Shown one piece after another: positions 8,741-17,869 of a stretch of DNA of 64,000 nucleotides. The translations under genes were made by a program, and so were the position numbers. The notes beneath the pieces were generated by a model. The model saw only the letters and a list, made by a program, of their open reading frames with translations. It was not told the DNA's origin and did no database searches. The stretch covers positions 372,001-436,000 of the forward strand of contig CAVTWL010000002.1 of the NCBI GenBank assembly GCA_963738375.1, read 5' to 3'. This DNA is from Bog-159 sp963738375. GTDB taxonomy: Bacteria > Acidobacteriota > Terriglobia > Bryobacterales > Bryobacteraceae. Numbering within the stretch: position 1 is the stretch's first letter; every line of letters starts with the position of its first letter.

Positions 8741-9658
8741 TCACTCCGCTTTTACCCACGGCAAATAGGCCGCGCCGAACAATCCAGCCTCGTTCCCCAG
8801 GGTGGCCTTCTCAATCCGCGTGGCCGTGGTACGAAACGTAAACGAGCGCCGCCGCACTTCTTCCAGCATGGGCGGCGCAAACAGGTCCCATGCCGCCAGC
8901 ACGCCGCCGCTGAGCAGATACAGTGGAAAGTTAAAGGCATTCACCAGCGTGGCCAGCGCGATGCCCAGCGCCTGGCCCACCGCCACGAAAATTCGGCCCG
9001 CCTTCTCGTTGCCACCAAGCGCCAGATCGTAAACCTCGCGCGAACTCAGCCCTTCGCCCAAGCGAAGCATGCTAGCCATTGCCGTAATCGCCGTCGCCGA
9101 GGCATGCTTCTCCAGGCACCCTTGATTGCCGCAGCCGCACAGATTCCCGTCCGGAAAGACAGTGATGTGGCCCAGTTCGCCGGCCATTCCCAGATACCCT
9201 TCGAGCACGCGGCCGCCCGAGATGATTCCCCCCCCGACGCCGGTTCCCAGCGTCAGCAAGACCAGATCATCCACGTCCCGTCCGGCGCCCAGCCACTTCT
9301 CTCCCAGAGCGGCGGCATTGGCATCGTTCTCCAGAATCACGTACGTGTTCAAGCGCCTTTCCAGTTCGGTGCGGATCGGAAAGTCTTCCAAGCAAGCAAG
9401 ATTGTTTGAATTCCGGATGATGCCTTCCTTCAGCAGAATAAATCCGGGCACGCCGATTCCGATGCCAGCGAGGCCATCCGTCCCACACGATTGCCGCAGT
9501 TCCGCGATGGCGCTGGCCATCTGGCTCAGCATGGTCTCGCGCCCGGCCGCCGGATTTGCCGCCATCGCCCGGCGGTCGAGCACATGCCCGGCGCGATCCA
9601 TGGCGGCCGCCCGCAGATTCGTCCCCCCTAAATCCAGCCCAATCGAGTATTCCCCCAT
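8741..9658 (-). CDS. ROK-family sugar kinase (glucokinase-like)
   Basis: A 305-residue ROK-family kinase. It has the phosphate-1 motif GLDLGGTNLRAAAMD at the N-terminus, the conserved LENDANAAALGE (catalytic Asp, about 108), and the ROK zinc-binding signature GHITVFPDGNLCGCGNQGC (about 150-170), with all the Cys residues and the His in place. No helix-turn-helix precedes the kinase domain, so this is an enzyme rather than a ROK repressor. It is the first gene of the rok-xylB-GH27 operon. It is divergent from the acyltransferase gene across a 58-base spacer that should hold both promoters. Probably a glucokinase or fructokinase; specificity is unresolved. Confidence 0.9.
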   Translation of the reverse strand: MGEYSIGLDLGGTNLRAAAMDRAGHVLDRRAMAANPAAGRETMLSQMASAIAELRQSCGTDGLAGIGIGVPGFILLKEGIIRNSNNLACLEDFPIRTELERRLNTYVILENDANAAALGEKWLGAGRDVDDLVLLTLGTGVGGGIISGGRVLEGYLGMAGELGHITVFPDGNLCGCGNQGCLEKHASATAITAMASMLRLGEGLSSREVYDLALGGNEKAGRIFVAVGQALGIALATLVNAFNFPLYLLSGGVLAAWDLFAPPMLEEVRRRSFTFRTTATRIEKATLGNEAGLFGAAYLPWVKAE

Positions 9659-9716
9659 GCAAGCGCATCATAACATCGCAGATCGTCGCGCTGGTGTTAT
9701 GCTAGGGGAACTTCAA

Positions 9717-10439
9717 ATGATCGCCCTGTTGCGTACGATCTGGATCTGGACTGCCAGCATCTTTCTCATCCTTCTTTGGACCCCTCTTCTCGGCGCGGTC
9801 CGCCTGTTCGACCGTGAACCGCGGCGCCTTCGCACCGGGCGCTGGTTCCGCCGCTTGGGCCGGATTCTGGCAAACGTCAACCCCTGGCGCATCCACATTT
9901 CCGGCGGCGAGCATTGCGACGAAAATCAGGTTTACGTCGTCGTCAGCAACCATCAGTCGTTGGCCGACATCCCTCTGATCGCGCATCTTAAGCTCGATAC
10001 GAAGTGGTTGGCGAAAGCGGAATTATTCCGGGTGCCCCTGTTAGGTTGGATGCTGCGCATGGCCGGCGACGTGCCGGTGGAACGCTCCGACCGACGAAAG
10101 AGCGCGAAGGCTCTGCTGCAATGCGCGCGGTATCTCCGCCAGCACTGCTCGGTCGTGTTCTTCCCGGAAGGAACGCGCTCGCCCGACCGCCGAGTTCTAC
10201 CCTTCAACGAAGGACCGTTCCAATTGGCGATCCGCGAGCACATCCCGATTCTTCCGCTGGTAGTCGATGGTTCGGGCGCTGCCCTGCCCCGCAATACCTG
10301 GATCTTCGGAGGCGCACGCGATATCTACCTCCGTGTCCTCGAGGCCGTCCCGGTCGAAGGTTTCAACATCAAACAAGTCGGCGACCTTCGCGACGTGGTA
10401 CGACAACGTATCGTGGATGAGTTGGCACGGCCCGCATAG
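9717..10439 (+). CDS. 1-acyl-sn-glycerol-3-phosphate acyltransferase (PlsC-like)
   Basis: A 240-residue lysophosphatidate acyltransferase. It makes phosphatidic acid at the inner membrane. One N-terminal membrane helix (WIWTASIFLILLWTPLL) precedes the acyltransferase box VVSNHQSLADIPL (HX4D, about residue 80). The acyl-acceptor motif is VVFFPEGTRSP (about 155). The ATG at 9717 was chosen because AGGGGAA lies just upstream; an in-frame ATG at 9699 and a much longer open frame opposite the ROK gene are not supported by family length. It is convergent with the TonB-receptor gene, with only 26 bases between the stops. Confidence 0.92.
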   Translation: MIALLRTIWIWTASIFLILLWTPLLGAVRLFDREPRRLRTGRWFRRLGRILANVNPWRIHISGGEHCDENQVYVVVSNHQSLADIPLIAHLKLDTKWLAKAELFRVPLLGWMLRMAGDVPVERSDRRKSAKALLQCARYLRQHCSVVFFPEGTRSPDRRVLPFNEGPFQLAIREHIPILPLVVDGSGAALPRNTWIFGGARDIYLRVLEAVPVEGFNIKQVGDLRDVVRQRIVDELARPA

Positions 10440-10465
10440 AGCCGATCGTTGTGCCAGGGCCGAGC

Positions 10466-13378
10466 CTAGAACTGCAGGCGAAGCTGGATGTCGATGCGGC
10501 GGTTGTCGGTGGGCGTCTGTTCCGCTCCGTAGCCTCCGTTTATGGCAGTGTATTGCAGGAAGTTGGTGGAGCCGAGGACTCCGACGGGGGCCGCATAATT
10601 CACGTGATTGAGGAGGTTGCGGGCGCTGACCGATAACGTGAGGTTGTAGCGATGCTCGGTAGAGCCGCCTCCGCCGAACGGACCGCCCCGGCCCCCTCCT
10701 CCGAAGCCACCAAAGCCGCCTCCTCCACCGCGCGGCCCGCCGCCGGCATTAGCGTGGGCGCCGCCGCTCGAACCGGCGAATTTCGTCGTGCCAAAACCCC
10801 ACGTGCGACTCAAACGAAGATTCAAACTGAACTGGCCTGGACCGCTGCCGAGGTTGCGCGGGATGATGGTTTCGCCTGTTGTAGGATTGGTATTCAGGTA
10901 GCCATAGGGGGTAGCGACAATGCCGGGGCCCGGTCCGCCGGCATAGGCTGGGCGGGCGTTGAGGACGCCATCGGGGAGGCCGTCGTAATCGTAGAATCCG
11001 CCCGTGGTGATATTGAAGGGCGCGCCGCTGGAGGCCACGACAAAAGGAGCAAGCTGAATTTTCAGCGGCGCGGCAATGGTTCCAAAGAGAAACATTCTGT
11101 TCTGGACGTCAAGGGAAGACCGGCTCCACTCGGCGGACAGATCTTCGGGATTGACCGGAGTGGACGTGCCGCAGCCGACCGAGGAAGGGCAGAGCGCGCC
11201 GTCGGTATTGCTGTGAGCGGTGCCCCAGATGTAGGCGCCGGACATCGATAGGCGCGTGGTGAGCTGCGTGTTCACGCGGGTGATGACCTGAAGTTGCTTC
11301 AGCAGGCCGTCGGATTGAAACTGGAAGAGCTCGGCGGGGCCGGGAGGGCTGACATCGCTGGTGACGAATTGGTGCACGCCGCGAGTGTCGGTGAGGTTGA
11401 CGGCGAGGGTGGTGCGTTTGTTGAGCTGGCGCTCGACGCCGATGGCGGATTGGATCAGGTAAGGCGCGCGAAGATTCGCAGCGGCGGCAAATTGGACAGG
11501 CGTGGTGGAAGTGAGAGTCGCTGGGATGCAACCTGTCAGGGTGGTGGGGCAATAGAAGTTAGGATTGTCGATCTGGTAGGTCAGCTGGTTGATGCCGTTG
11601 TATTCGGCGGTGTAGAGGTTATCGATATTGGCGTAGCGGATATAGAACATGCCGACGCCGCCGCGGATCACCAGGGCGGGAGAGCCCTTGGAGGAGGAGC
11701 GGCCGGGCGCCCAGGCAAACGCGATGCGGGGAGCGGCGTCTTTCCAGTCGTGAATGTTGGTCTGGCCTTCCCAGCGGAGGCCGTAGCTGAGGGTGAGGCC
11801 GGGTGCAACACGCCAATCGTCCTGCACGAATGCGCCTACATCGAACATGCTGGAGCGCACCAATGGCTGTCCCTGGCTCAGATTGAATTGCGTGGGGCCA
11901 ATACCGGTGGGAAGCGTACCGGCGGGACATCCACCGGTACACGTGCCAACGGCTGTGACGAGCGCCTGGTACTCAGCGAAAGAAGCGAAGGTGAAGGTGC
12001 CGTTGAAATTCGTCGGGGTGATGTAGCTGAGTGAATCGTTGCGGGTACGGACTCCGAACTTTATGGTGTGTTTGCCGTGGGTTACGGTGGTGTAGTTCTG
12101 GAACTCGTAGTTGTTGTCGGTTTGGACGGTGCGATTCACTCCGGCACCGCCGAAATCAAAGTCGCCCGGAACGACCACTTCGGGCGCATCGGATTGCGCC
12201 GTCGAGCCCGATAGATTATGCGTGTACTGGAAGCGCGTTTCATTGACGACGCTGTTGGAGAGCACTGCCGTCTCGGTCACCTGGCCCAATTGCTGCAATT
12301 GGATGGAACTATAACCATTGCCTGGAAGATTATAGAGACCGACACCCCACAGGTCGCGGTGGAGATCGAGATAGGAGTAGCGGACGCTGAGGGTATTGCT
12401 GTTGTTGAGGGCCCAGTCGATCCGGGGGCTGAAGGTGGTGCGTTGTTGAGGGGTGGGGGTGAAGCCACGGTCGATGACCGGCGCCAGGGTGGTGGGATCG
12501 AGAATGGTGGCGTTGAGAATGCCGTTGTCATCGATCTGGCGGCGTTCGACATCGAGGAAGAAGCTGGCATGCTTACCGAGAGGCCCGCTGACGTTGCCGC
12601 CGTAGGTCTGGGCCATGAAGCCGGGAATGGGGTTTGTTGTCAGGAAAGGATTGCGCGCGTTCCAGATGCCGTCGCTAATGTCGTAGGAGGCGGTACCGTG
12701 GAACTTATCGGAACCTGGCTTGGTGAAGATTTCGATCCTACCAAACCCGAGCTTGTCGAACTCGCTGGAGAAGGGATTCTGGTTAATGCGGATTTCGCGG
12801 ATGGACTCCTTGGGGGGGAGGCGACCGCTGGAGAAGCCGTCGATGTAAATTTCACCTCCGTTGGGACCGGCGGAGGGGCCTGCAAGCGCCTGTAGATCCT
12901 GCTGGAGGTCGTCGGGATCGTCGGGTAAAGCTTGGAGGTCGGCGCCTTTAATGACTAGTGCATCAGCATTTTGCGACGACTGCACGCTCAGTTGGGTAGT
13001 GTTTTCTTCCGTGACGGTAACTTCCTGCTTCACTTCGGCGATTTTCATGGCAATATCGCCACGAGCGACCTGCCCGGGACTTACAAGAACTGCCAGGCCG
13101 GCGGTCTGTTCGAGGCCATTAGAAGCAGCGGTGATGGAATAGGTACCGGGAGGGACGGCGCGAAAATTGTAAGAGCCGTCAGCGCCGGTTTGGGCTTGCT
13201 GGGTGTTGCCGTTTTCGTCTGTCAATGTGACTACCGCGCCGGGAATGATAGCGCCCGTCGTGTCTTTCACCGTACCGCTGATGACGCCCCCGCCGGAGGT
13301 GGGTCTAATCTGGGACGGCGCGGAAACGGCCGCCAGGGCCAGTAGAGTGATAAGAACGATGCAGGTCTTGGCGCTCAT
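10466..13378 (-). CDS. TonB-dependent receptor with carboxypeptidase-regulatory domain (Oar-like)
   Basis: A 970-residue outer-membrane receptor of the Oar type that is abundant in Acidobacteria. A signal peptide (to about residue 22) is followed by a carboxypeptidase-regulatory-like beta-sandwich (GGVISGTVKDTTGAIIPGA to about 115). Next come a plug-like region with GGEIYIDGFSSGRLPPKES (about 175) and a long beta-barrel ending in aromatic Phe (IDIQLRLQF). An unusual Gly/Arg/Phe-rich stretch sits in the barrel at about residues 860-895. Such receptors import large substrates or bind surface polymers with TonB energy; the ligand is unknown. No partner transport genes adjoin it. Confidence 0.9.
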   Translation of the reverse strand: MSAKTCIVLITLLALAAVSAPSQIRPTSGGGVISGTVKDTTGAIIPGAVVTLTDENGNTQQAQTGADGSYNFRAVPPGTYSITAASNGLEQTAGLAVLVSPGQVARGDIAMKIAEVKQEVTVTEENTTQLSVQSSQNADALVIKGADLQALPDDPDDLQQDLQALAGPSAGPNGGEIYIDGFSSGRLPPKESIREIRINQNPFSSEFDKLGFGRIEIFTKPGSDKFHGTASYDISDGIWNARNPFLTTNPIPGFMAQTYGGNVSGPLGKHASFFLDVERRQIDDNGILNATILDPTTLAPVIDRGFTPTPQQRTTFSPRIDWALNNSNTLSVRYSYLDLHRDLWGVGLYNLPGNGYSSIQLQQLGQVTETAVLSNSVVNETRFQYTHNLSGSTAQSDAPEVVVPGDFDFGGAGVNRTVQTDNNYEFQNYTTVTHGKHTIKFGVRTRNDSLSYITPTNFNGTFTFASFAEYQALVTAVGTCTGGCPAGTLPTGIGPTQFNLSQGQPLVRSSMFDVGAFVQDDWRVAPGLTLSYGLRWEGQTNIHDWKDAAPRIAFAWAPGRSSSKGSPALVIRGGVGMFYIRYANIDNLYTAEYNGINQLTYQIDNPNFYCPTTLTGCIPATLTSTTPVQFAAAANLRAPYLIQSAIGVERQLNKRTTLAVNLTDTRGVHQFVTSDVSPPGPAELFQFQSDGLLKQLQVITRVNTQLTTRLSMSGAYIWGTAHSNTDGALCPSSVGCGTSTPVNPEDLSAEWSRSSLDVQNRMFLFGTIAAPLKIQLAPFVVASSGAPFNITTGGFYDYDGLPDGVLNARPAYAGGPGPGIVATPYGYLNTNPTTGETIIPRNLGSGPGQFSLNLRLSRTWGFGTTKFAGSSGGAHANAGGGPRGGGGGFGGFGGGGRGGPFGGGGSTEHRYNLTLSVSARNLLNHVNYAAPVGVLGSTNFLQYTAINGGYGAEQTPTDNRRIDIQLRLQF

Positions 13379-13501
13379 TACCGTCTTGGCGAAAAAGACG
13401 TGCGGGGCGTTACAGCGAGGGCCAGTGGGATGGTAAGTAGAAATACCAGGGCGGAAGCTAGCCGCGGCGAGGGGCGGCGTAACGGTGACGGTCTGGTTAA
13501 G

Positions 13502-14756
13502 TCAGGCGATCCGATCGAGCCGAGGCGGCTTCCAGGTTTGGTTTAGAATGGCAGGCTTTGGCTGATACGTTCGCAGAACCAACCGGAATGCGCCGGGCGG
13601 AGCCGGAAGCCAGTTGTGTCCCTTCTCCGGCACCTCTCGTTGAATGGATATATCAAGTGAACCGTCCGCATTATGGACTAAGCCCTCGGTGCGATCCGAA
13701 ATGGAGTAACGGTTGATCGGATTGCGCACCAGGAAGTAAAGTGCCGGTGAGGGGCTTATTTTCGGCATCTGTTTGCGTAGCGAAGTACAAGGCCTCCTGG
13801 GCAACATGCACGCCTGGACCCATGCGATTCACCGAAGCCCGGAACAACCGATCGGCGATGAAAGGGGTGACGCGGTAATTCACCTTCCAACCGTTTGCCT
13901 GGCTTGAGAAATTGGCGCTTTTGACGAGAGTGTCCGAGGGGAGAGCCGACCGCAGAAGGACGGAAGCCAGATCACCATCCGGGGTCTCCGACGGACGCCG
14001 GTTCGGCCCGATACCGGCCTTCGCAAACCGCTCGAGCGGCGCATTCTCGCGCGCCGGCGGCGGATCCTGCGCCAAGCCGGCGCCCATTGCATCGAAGTAT
14101 TTGGCGCCGCCGGCGACGAGATCGAGCACGGGGAATTCGGTGATCGCGGAAACCACCTCCTGCGAGGCAAGGGGCGGCTGGGAAATCTGGCTGAGTGGGG
14201 AGAGCGTGTACTGTTGTTGAATCGCCCGCGCAGCCTGAAGGTCGGCCGGTCCGCGCACCAAGGTCCGGGTCAGGGCCATGACGTGAGTGGTGGGAGACTC
14301 AATTTGCACGGCGCCGGTGGGAAGAGACCCTGTCCATCCCTTCCGGCTGATGACGTAGCGACCTTCCTTCGTACCGGTGACACGGCGGCCGACGTACGCG
14401 AACGAATTCGAGTACATGTCGATCAGGTGAATGCAGTAGTACCGATCGTGCGTGTCCGGAACATATAACAGGATCGGGTCTTTATCGAGATCCAACCAAG
14501 CGAAGCCGTAAAGGGTATCGACGTTCGGTCCCGCGTTCTTGTCGTCAGGACTGGCTAACTGTGTGGAGAGCGTGAAGCGATTCATCGGGAACTTACGGTC
14601 ACGAGCACGCTGGAGGTACATCGCCTGTAGGACCAAGGGCACGCCCCAGATATAAGCCTCCTGCGCAATGTCGCGCAGAGACCCGGCCTGATCACTGCCG
14701 AGCACTGCGAGCGGCGCGGCAAAACCGGATGCGAGGAGGAACTTTCTTCGATTCAT
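13502..14756 (-). pseudogene. DUF1254/DUF1214 protein, disrupted by a frame-shifting internal deletion
   Basis: The first 330 or so codons from ATG 14756 encode a secreted DUF1254 protein: a Tat-like start MNRRKFLLASGF, then AYIWGVPLVLQAMYLQRA and NAGPNVDTLYGFAWLDL. After DAENKPLTG (near 13757) the frame is lost. The remainder of the DUF1214 domain continues in another frame down to the stop at 13502 (NPINRYSISDRTEG, NADGSLDISIQ, NWLPAPPGAFRLVLRTY, TWKPPRL). In intact homologues about 25-30 residues, including a conserved FWS-like segment, separate these two blocks. Here they abut, so the lesion looks like a deletion that also shifts frame, not a single-base error. The family's function is unknown. 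Confidence 0.8.
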
Positions 14757-14932
14757 AAGGGTCGAGATCTACCATTCTCATTGGGAACCTGAGTATACTA
14801 ACAAGATTTTTCGATACTGCATACGCCCGGATGAGACACCCTGGCCCACTCAGTAGGCCGCTGACTCCGAAGATGTGTTTCGGCTTGCCTTTTCCGGTTC
14901 GTTTGCGGTACTTATGGATCGCGGACAACTTT

Positions 14933-15454
14933 ATGAAAGCCCTAACGATACTGGCCCCGGCCTTGGCGCTGGCGGGCTCCATTTTTGCCGCGGACCTTTC
15001 CGTATTGTTCGCGAAGCACTGGCAAACGTCGAAGGAACTTACTTTGGCGGTGGCGCAAGCCATGCCGGCTGCGGATTACAATTTCAAGCCGAACGACGAG
15101 GAGATGAGCTTCGGCAAGTTGATGACACACATCGCGCAGAACAACATCCGGGCATTCGCCACCGTAAGCGGATTGAAGCCGCTGGAGACGCCGGCGAAGT
15201 TAGCCGCCGCGTTCGCCGACGCCAAGGGGGGCGTCTTCGACAAGGAGAGCACCATACAATTTTTGCGCGACTCGTTCGACTACTGCGCCAAGGCCCTCCC
15301 CGAAATCACCGAGGCGAAGGCTGACGCCATGTTTGGCCCGGTGACAGGGCTCGAACGTTTGTGGTCATGCTTCACGCACACGGCACATCATCGAGGGCAG
15401 GCAGAAGTTTACCTGCGGCTGAAGAACATAAAACCGCCGGACTATAAATTTTAG
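14933..15454 (+). CDS. DinB-family protein, exported
   Basis: A 173-residue DinB/YfiT-like four-helix protein. The ATG at 14933 gives a clean signal peptide (MKALTILAPALALAGSIFA); the longer open frame upstream has no matching family sequence. The mature part starts LSVLFAKHWQTSKELTLAVA. It contains the DinB His positions MTHIAQNN (about residue 65) and HTAHHRGQAEVYLRL (about 150), which in the family form a divalent-metal site of three His residues. Proteins of this family are metal-dependent hydrolases or thiol-S-transferases; exported versions are common in Acidobacteria. It lies between two decayed genes but appears intact itself. Confidence 0.87.
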   Translation: MKALTILAPALALAGSIFAADLSVLFAKHWQTSKELTLAVAQAMPAADYNFKPNDEEMSFGKLMTHIAQNNIRAFATVSGLKPLETPAKLAAAFADAKGGVFDKESTIQFLRDSFDYCAKALPEITEAKADAMFGPVTGLERLWSCFTHTAHHRGQAEVYLRLKNIKPPDYKF

Positions 15455-15499
15455 TCTGCCGGGCAAGCATGTCCGACCCTTGTTCCCCAGCCTTGGGAG

Positions 15500-15870
15500 G
15501 GGTTCGGATTCCAGGTGACGCCGTGTTACAAGGTGAAACGGGTGCCGATGGAGGCAGTCTCGCCGATAACTACGCCGGTGCCGTAGTCCATAAAGAAAGA
15601 TTCGCCGATGGTTGCGCCGGGATGAATGTCAATCCCGGCAGGCGCGCTAACTCGGGCAGGCCATCCAAGGGCAGATCCACGCGTTGCTTGTCTATGTTGT
15701 CGATCCGGGCCGGCAGGCGGTTAGCCTGGCAATGGCACTGGCGCAGGATCGCGCGGCAGACAAGATCGGTCAGTAGTTTTTCGATGTCCTGGAGCTACAC
15801 GTGGGACTGCCGGGGAAAGTTATTGCCGCAGTCGCAAGGGTAGAAGAGCGGAAAAGGGCTTTTCGTGGAC
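15500..15870 (-). pseudogene. cysE: Serine O-acetyltransferase (CysE/EpsC-type) remnant
   Basis: I translated this strand by hand. The minus frame reads AGIDIHPGATIGESFFMDYG then TGVVIGETASIGTRFTL (about 15643 down to 15529), which is the unmistakable left-handed-beta-helix core of serine acetyltransferase with the catalytic Asp position (His-Asp in most homologues, Tyr here at MDYG). It then meets a TAA at 15526-15528 where the family continues with YxGVTLG; HGVTW is still readable just past the stop. Upstream, a different frame resembles the N-terminal helical domain (IEKLLTDL, RIDNIDKQRVDLPLDG). There is no intact start, the frame is broken at least once, and the C-terminus is missing. The same DNA gives a meaningless 124-codon open frame on the plus strand. 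The limits are approximate. Confidence 0.75.
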
Positions 15871-15980
15871 GAAAAATCCTGGCGGGCGCTTTCTTCGGAA
15901 TGGAGCTTATAGCGTCGGCAAGCGACTCGACATTTTGTTTCGGCGGCGAAATACGAACGTTGCGCGGTGGCTTCCGATCT

Positions 15981-17123
15981 TCAAGACGTCACGCGGTCGA
16001 TTTGAACGTCTTCGCGGGTGAGCACTTCGGGGCAGAGATCGACGCCCAGGCCAGGGCCCGGAGGCAAGGGGAACTCGCCATCTACCGGGGGGAGGGTTTG
16101 GGTAACGATACCGCGATATTCATCAAGGTAATGGCGGCGGACGCTTTCGAGAATATAGAGATTGGTGACGTTGGCTGCCAGGTGGAGCGAGGCGACGTGC
16201 AGGATAGGACCTCCGCAGTTGTGGGGGGCGACCGGCAGATAGTGGGCTTCGGCCATAGTGGCGATTTTCCTGGCTTCGGAGATGCCGCCACACCAGCAGA
16301 TGTCGGGCATGATCATGCGGGCGGCGCGATTTTCGATAAGCTCGCGGAAACCGTAGCGGGTCATGAGGCGCTCGCTGAGGCAAAGCGGCAGGTTGGTGGC
16401 ATCGGCAATTTCGCGGTAGGCGGCGAGGTTATCCTGGGGGAGCATTTCTTCGAGCCACATGGGAGCGTAGGGCTCGAGGGCATGAGCGATGCGGATGGCG
16501 GAGGGCACGTTCCAGTAGCCGTGAAATTCCATGGCGACCTCCATGGAATCGCCGAGGGCTTCGCGGATGAGGCGCAGGGGCTGGATGCCGCGGCGAATCT
16601 GATCGGGCGTGATGTAATTGCCACCGGTTTCCTTAGCGATGGAATCGAAGGGCCAGATTTTCATAGCGTGGATTCCGGATTTTGCCAACTCGGATGCGAG
16701 GCGGACTGGCTCCGTGAGAAAGTCGATGTGGTCGTAGCAGGTGTTGTAGGTGCGGATGGAATTGCGGGAGGCGCCGCCTAGCAATTGATAAATGGGCAAA
16801 TTGGCGGCTTTTCCGGCGAGGTCCCAAAGGGCGATATCGACGGCGCTGATGGCGCGCATTTCGGCGCCGGCCCAGCCGCTATAGGAGATGGTTTGCAGCA
16901 TATCGGCCCAGAGGCGATCGATCGAGGATGGGTCGCGGCCGAGGAGGACGGGGGCGAGGGAACGAAGCACGACGGCCTTTTCGGCTTCCGGATGCGGGTA
17001 GGTCTCGCCGAGTCCTACCAGACCGGTATCGGTGTGGATGCGGACCCAAAGCCATTGAATGGGGCCGGCGTGCACGGTGATGCCGCGTTTCAGGTGAATC
17101 GTTTCTACTGCCGTGATCCGCAT
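15981..17123 (-). CDS. Mandelate racemase / muconate lactonizing enzyme family dehydratase
   Basis: A 380-residue enolase-superfamily enzyme. The N-terminal capping domain begins MRITAVETIHLKRG. The barrel carries a Lys in AMKIWPFDS (about residue 163), metal ligands in VAMEFHGYW (about 206), WLEEMLPQDN (about 233) and LSERL (about 258), then MIMPDICWCGGISEA (about 280) and the catalytic His in LPVAPHNCGGPI (about 307). The metal/His pattern fits acid-sugar dehydratases (galactonate- or mannonate-like) better than racemases. It is divergent from the M50 protease gene. It is the only sugar-acid gene here, so the substrate remains open. Confidence 0.9.
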   Translation of the reverse strand: MRITAVETIHLKRGITVHAGPIQWLWVRIHTDTGLVGLGETYPHPEAEKAVVLRSLAPVLLGRDPSSIDRLWADMLQTISYSGWAGAEMRAISAVDIALWDLAGKAANLPIYQLLGGASRNSIRTYNTCYDHIDFLTEPVRLASELAKSGIHAMKIWPFDSIAKETGGNYITPDQIRRGIQPLRLIREALGDSMEVAMEFHGYWNVPSAIRIAHALEPYAPMWLEEMLPQDNLAAYREIADATNLPLCLSERLMTRYGFRELIENRAARMIMPDICWCGGISEARKIATMAEAHYLPVAPHNCGGPILHVASLHLAANVTNLYILESVRRHYLDEYRGIVTQTLPPVDGEFPLPPGPGLGVDLCPEVLTREDVQIDRVTS

Positions 17124-17164
17124 ACAATAGAAAGTATCAACTTGCAGCGCCGCTAAGAGCCTGG

Positions 17165-17782
17165 ATGCATCTGGATTTCGTTTCCGCTTTCATGAACGTC
17201 GCCTTATTGTGGCTGCTGACCACGCCGCACGAGTTCGCGCATGCGTGGACCGCGACACAGTTGGGCGACGATACGCCGCGCCTGCAGGGGCGGCTTACCC
17301 TGAATCCTCTGGCGCACGTGGACTGGCTGGGCACGACGATTCTGCCCGCTCTGACGTCTCTTTTTGGCGGCGGGCTGCTGGGGTGGGGAAAGCCGGTACA
17401 GACCAATCCGGGGAAACTGCGGTGGGGGTTGAACGGTCTGGCGGTGGTGGCGATGGCCGGTCCGGCGAGCAACGTGATTATGGCGGTGATTTTGGCGGGG
17501 GTGGCGCGGGCAACCATCCACGCGGCGCCGGCGCTGGCGCATTTCGCGGCGCGGGGGGTCACGCTGAGTTTGTACCTGGCGATCTTCAATATGCTGCCGG
17601 TGCCTCCGCTGGATGGTTCGAAGCTGCTGCTGGCGGCGCGCATCCCGGTGGTGGTTTATAACGAACTGGCGCGGGCGGGATTTCTGCTGCTGATCGTGAT
17701 GGTGTCGGTCTCGGACCTGGGGCGCTGGATGTCGCAGTGGAGCTACGAGGGGACCGTGCACATCTTCCGATTGTTCCGGTAA
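17165..17782 (+). CDS. Site-2 protease family (M50) intramembrane metalloprotease
   Basis: A 205-residue polytopic membrane protein of the rhomboid-length S2P/M50B group. The zinc-binding motif is TPHEFAHAWTA (HExxH, about residue 21). The second metal-ligand motif is NMLPVPPLDGSKLLL (NxxPxxxxDG, about 142). Several hydrophobic helices flank both motifs, and no PDZ domain is present, as in the short acidobacterial and cyanobacterial forms. Members cut transmembrane substrates such as anti-sigma factors. No obvious substrate gene is adjacent. The start at ATG 17165 fits the family. Confidence 0.92.
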   Translation: MHLDFVSAFMNVALLWLLTTPHEFAHAWTATQLGDDTPRLQGRLTLNPLAHVDWLGTTILPALTSLFGGGLLGWGKPVQTNPGKLRWGLNGLAVVAMAGPASNVIMAVILAGVARATIHAAPALAHFAARGVTLSLYLAIFNMLPVPPLDGSKLLLAARIPVVVYNELARAGFLLLIVMVSVSDLGRWMSQWSYEGTVHIFRLFR

Positions 17783-17869
17783 AGGCATGGACACCTTTTC
17801 ACTGGCGTTGAAGACGGCACTGGTGGCCGGCGCTAACCGCTGCGCCACCGCGAGGCCGGCGGGGTGACG

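Noticed and set aside
6064..8841. Long plus-strand open frames opposite GH27 and xylulokinase (358 and 397 codons)
   Set aside because: Arg/His/Pro-rich antisense shadows of well-identified enzymes.
15469..15843. 124-codon open frame on the plus strand
   Set aside because: It is the shadow of the minus-strand CysE remnant; it has no family likeness and biased residue content.
17829..17846. tRNA D-arm-like sequence on the minus strand (GCGC AGCGGTTA GCGC)
   Set aside because: No anticodon arm, T-arm or CCA end follows within tRNA distance; the hairpin is short and GC-rich, so chance or a small fragment is enough.
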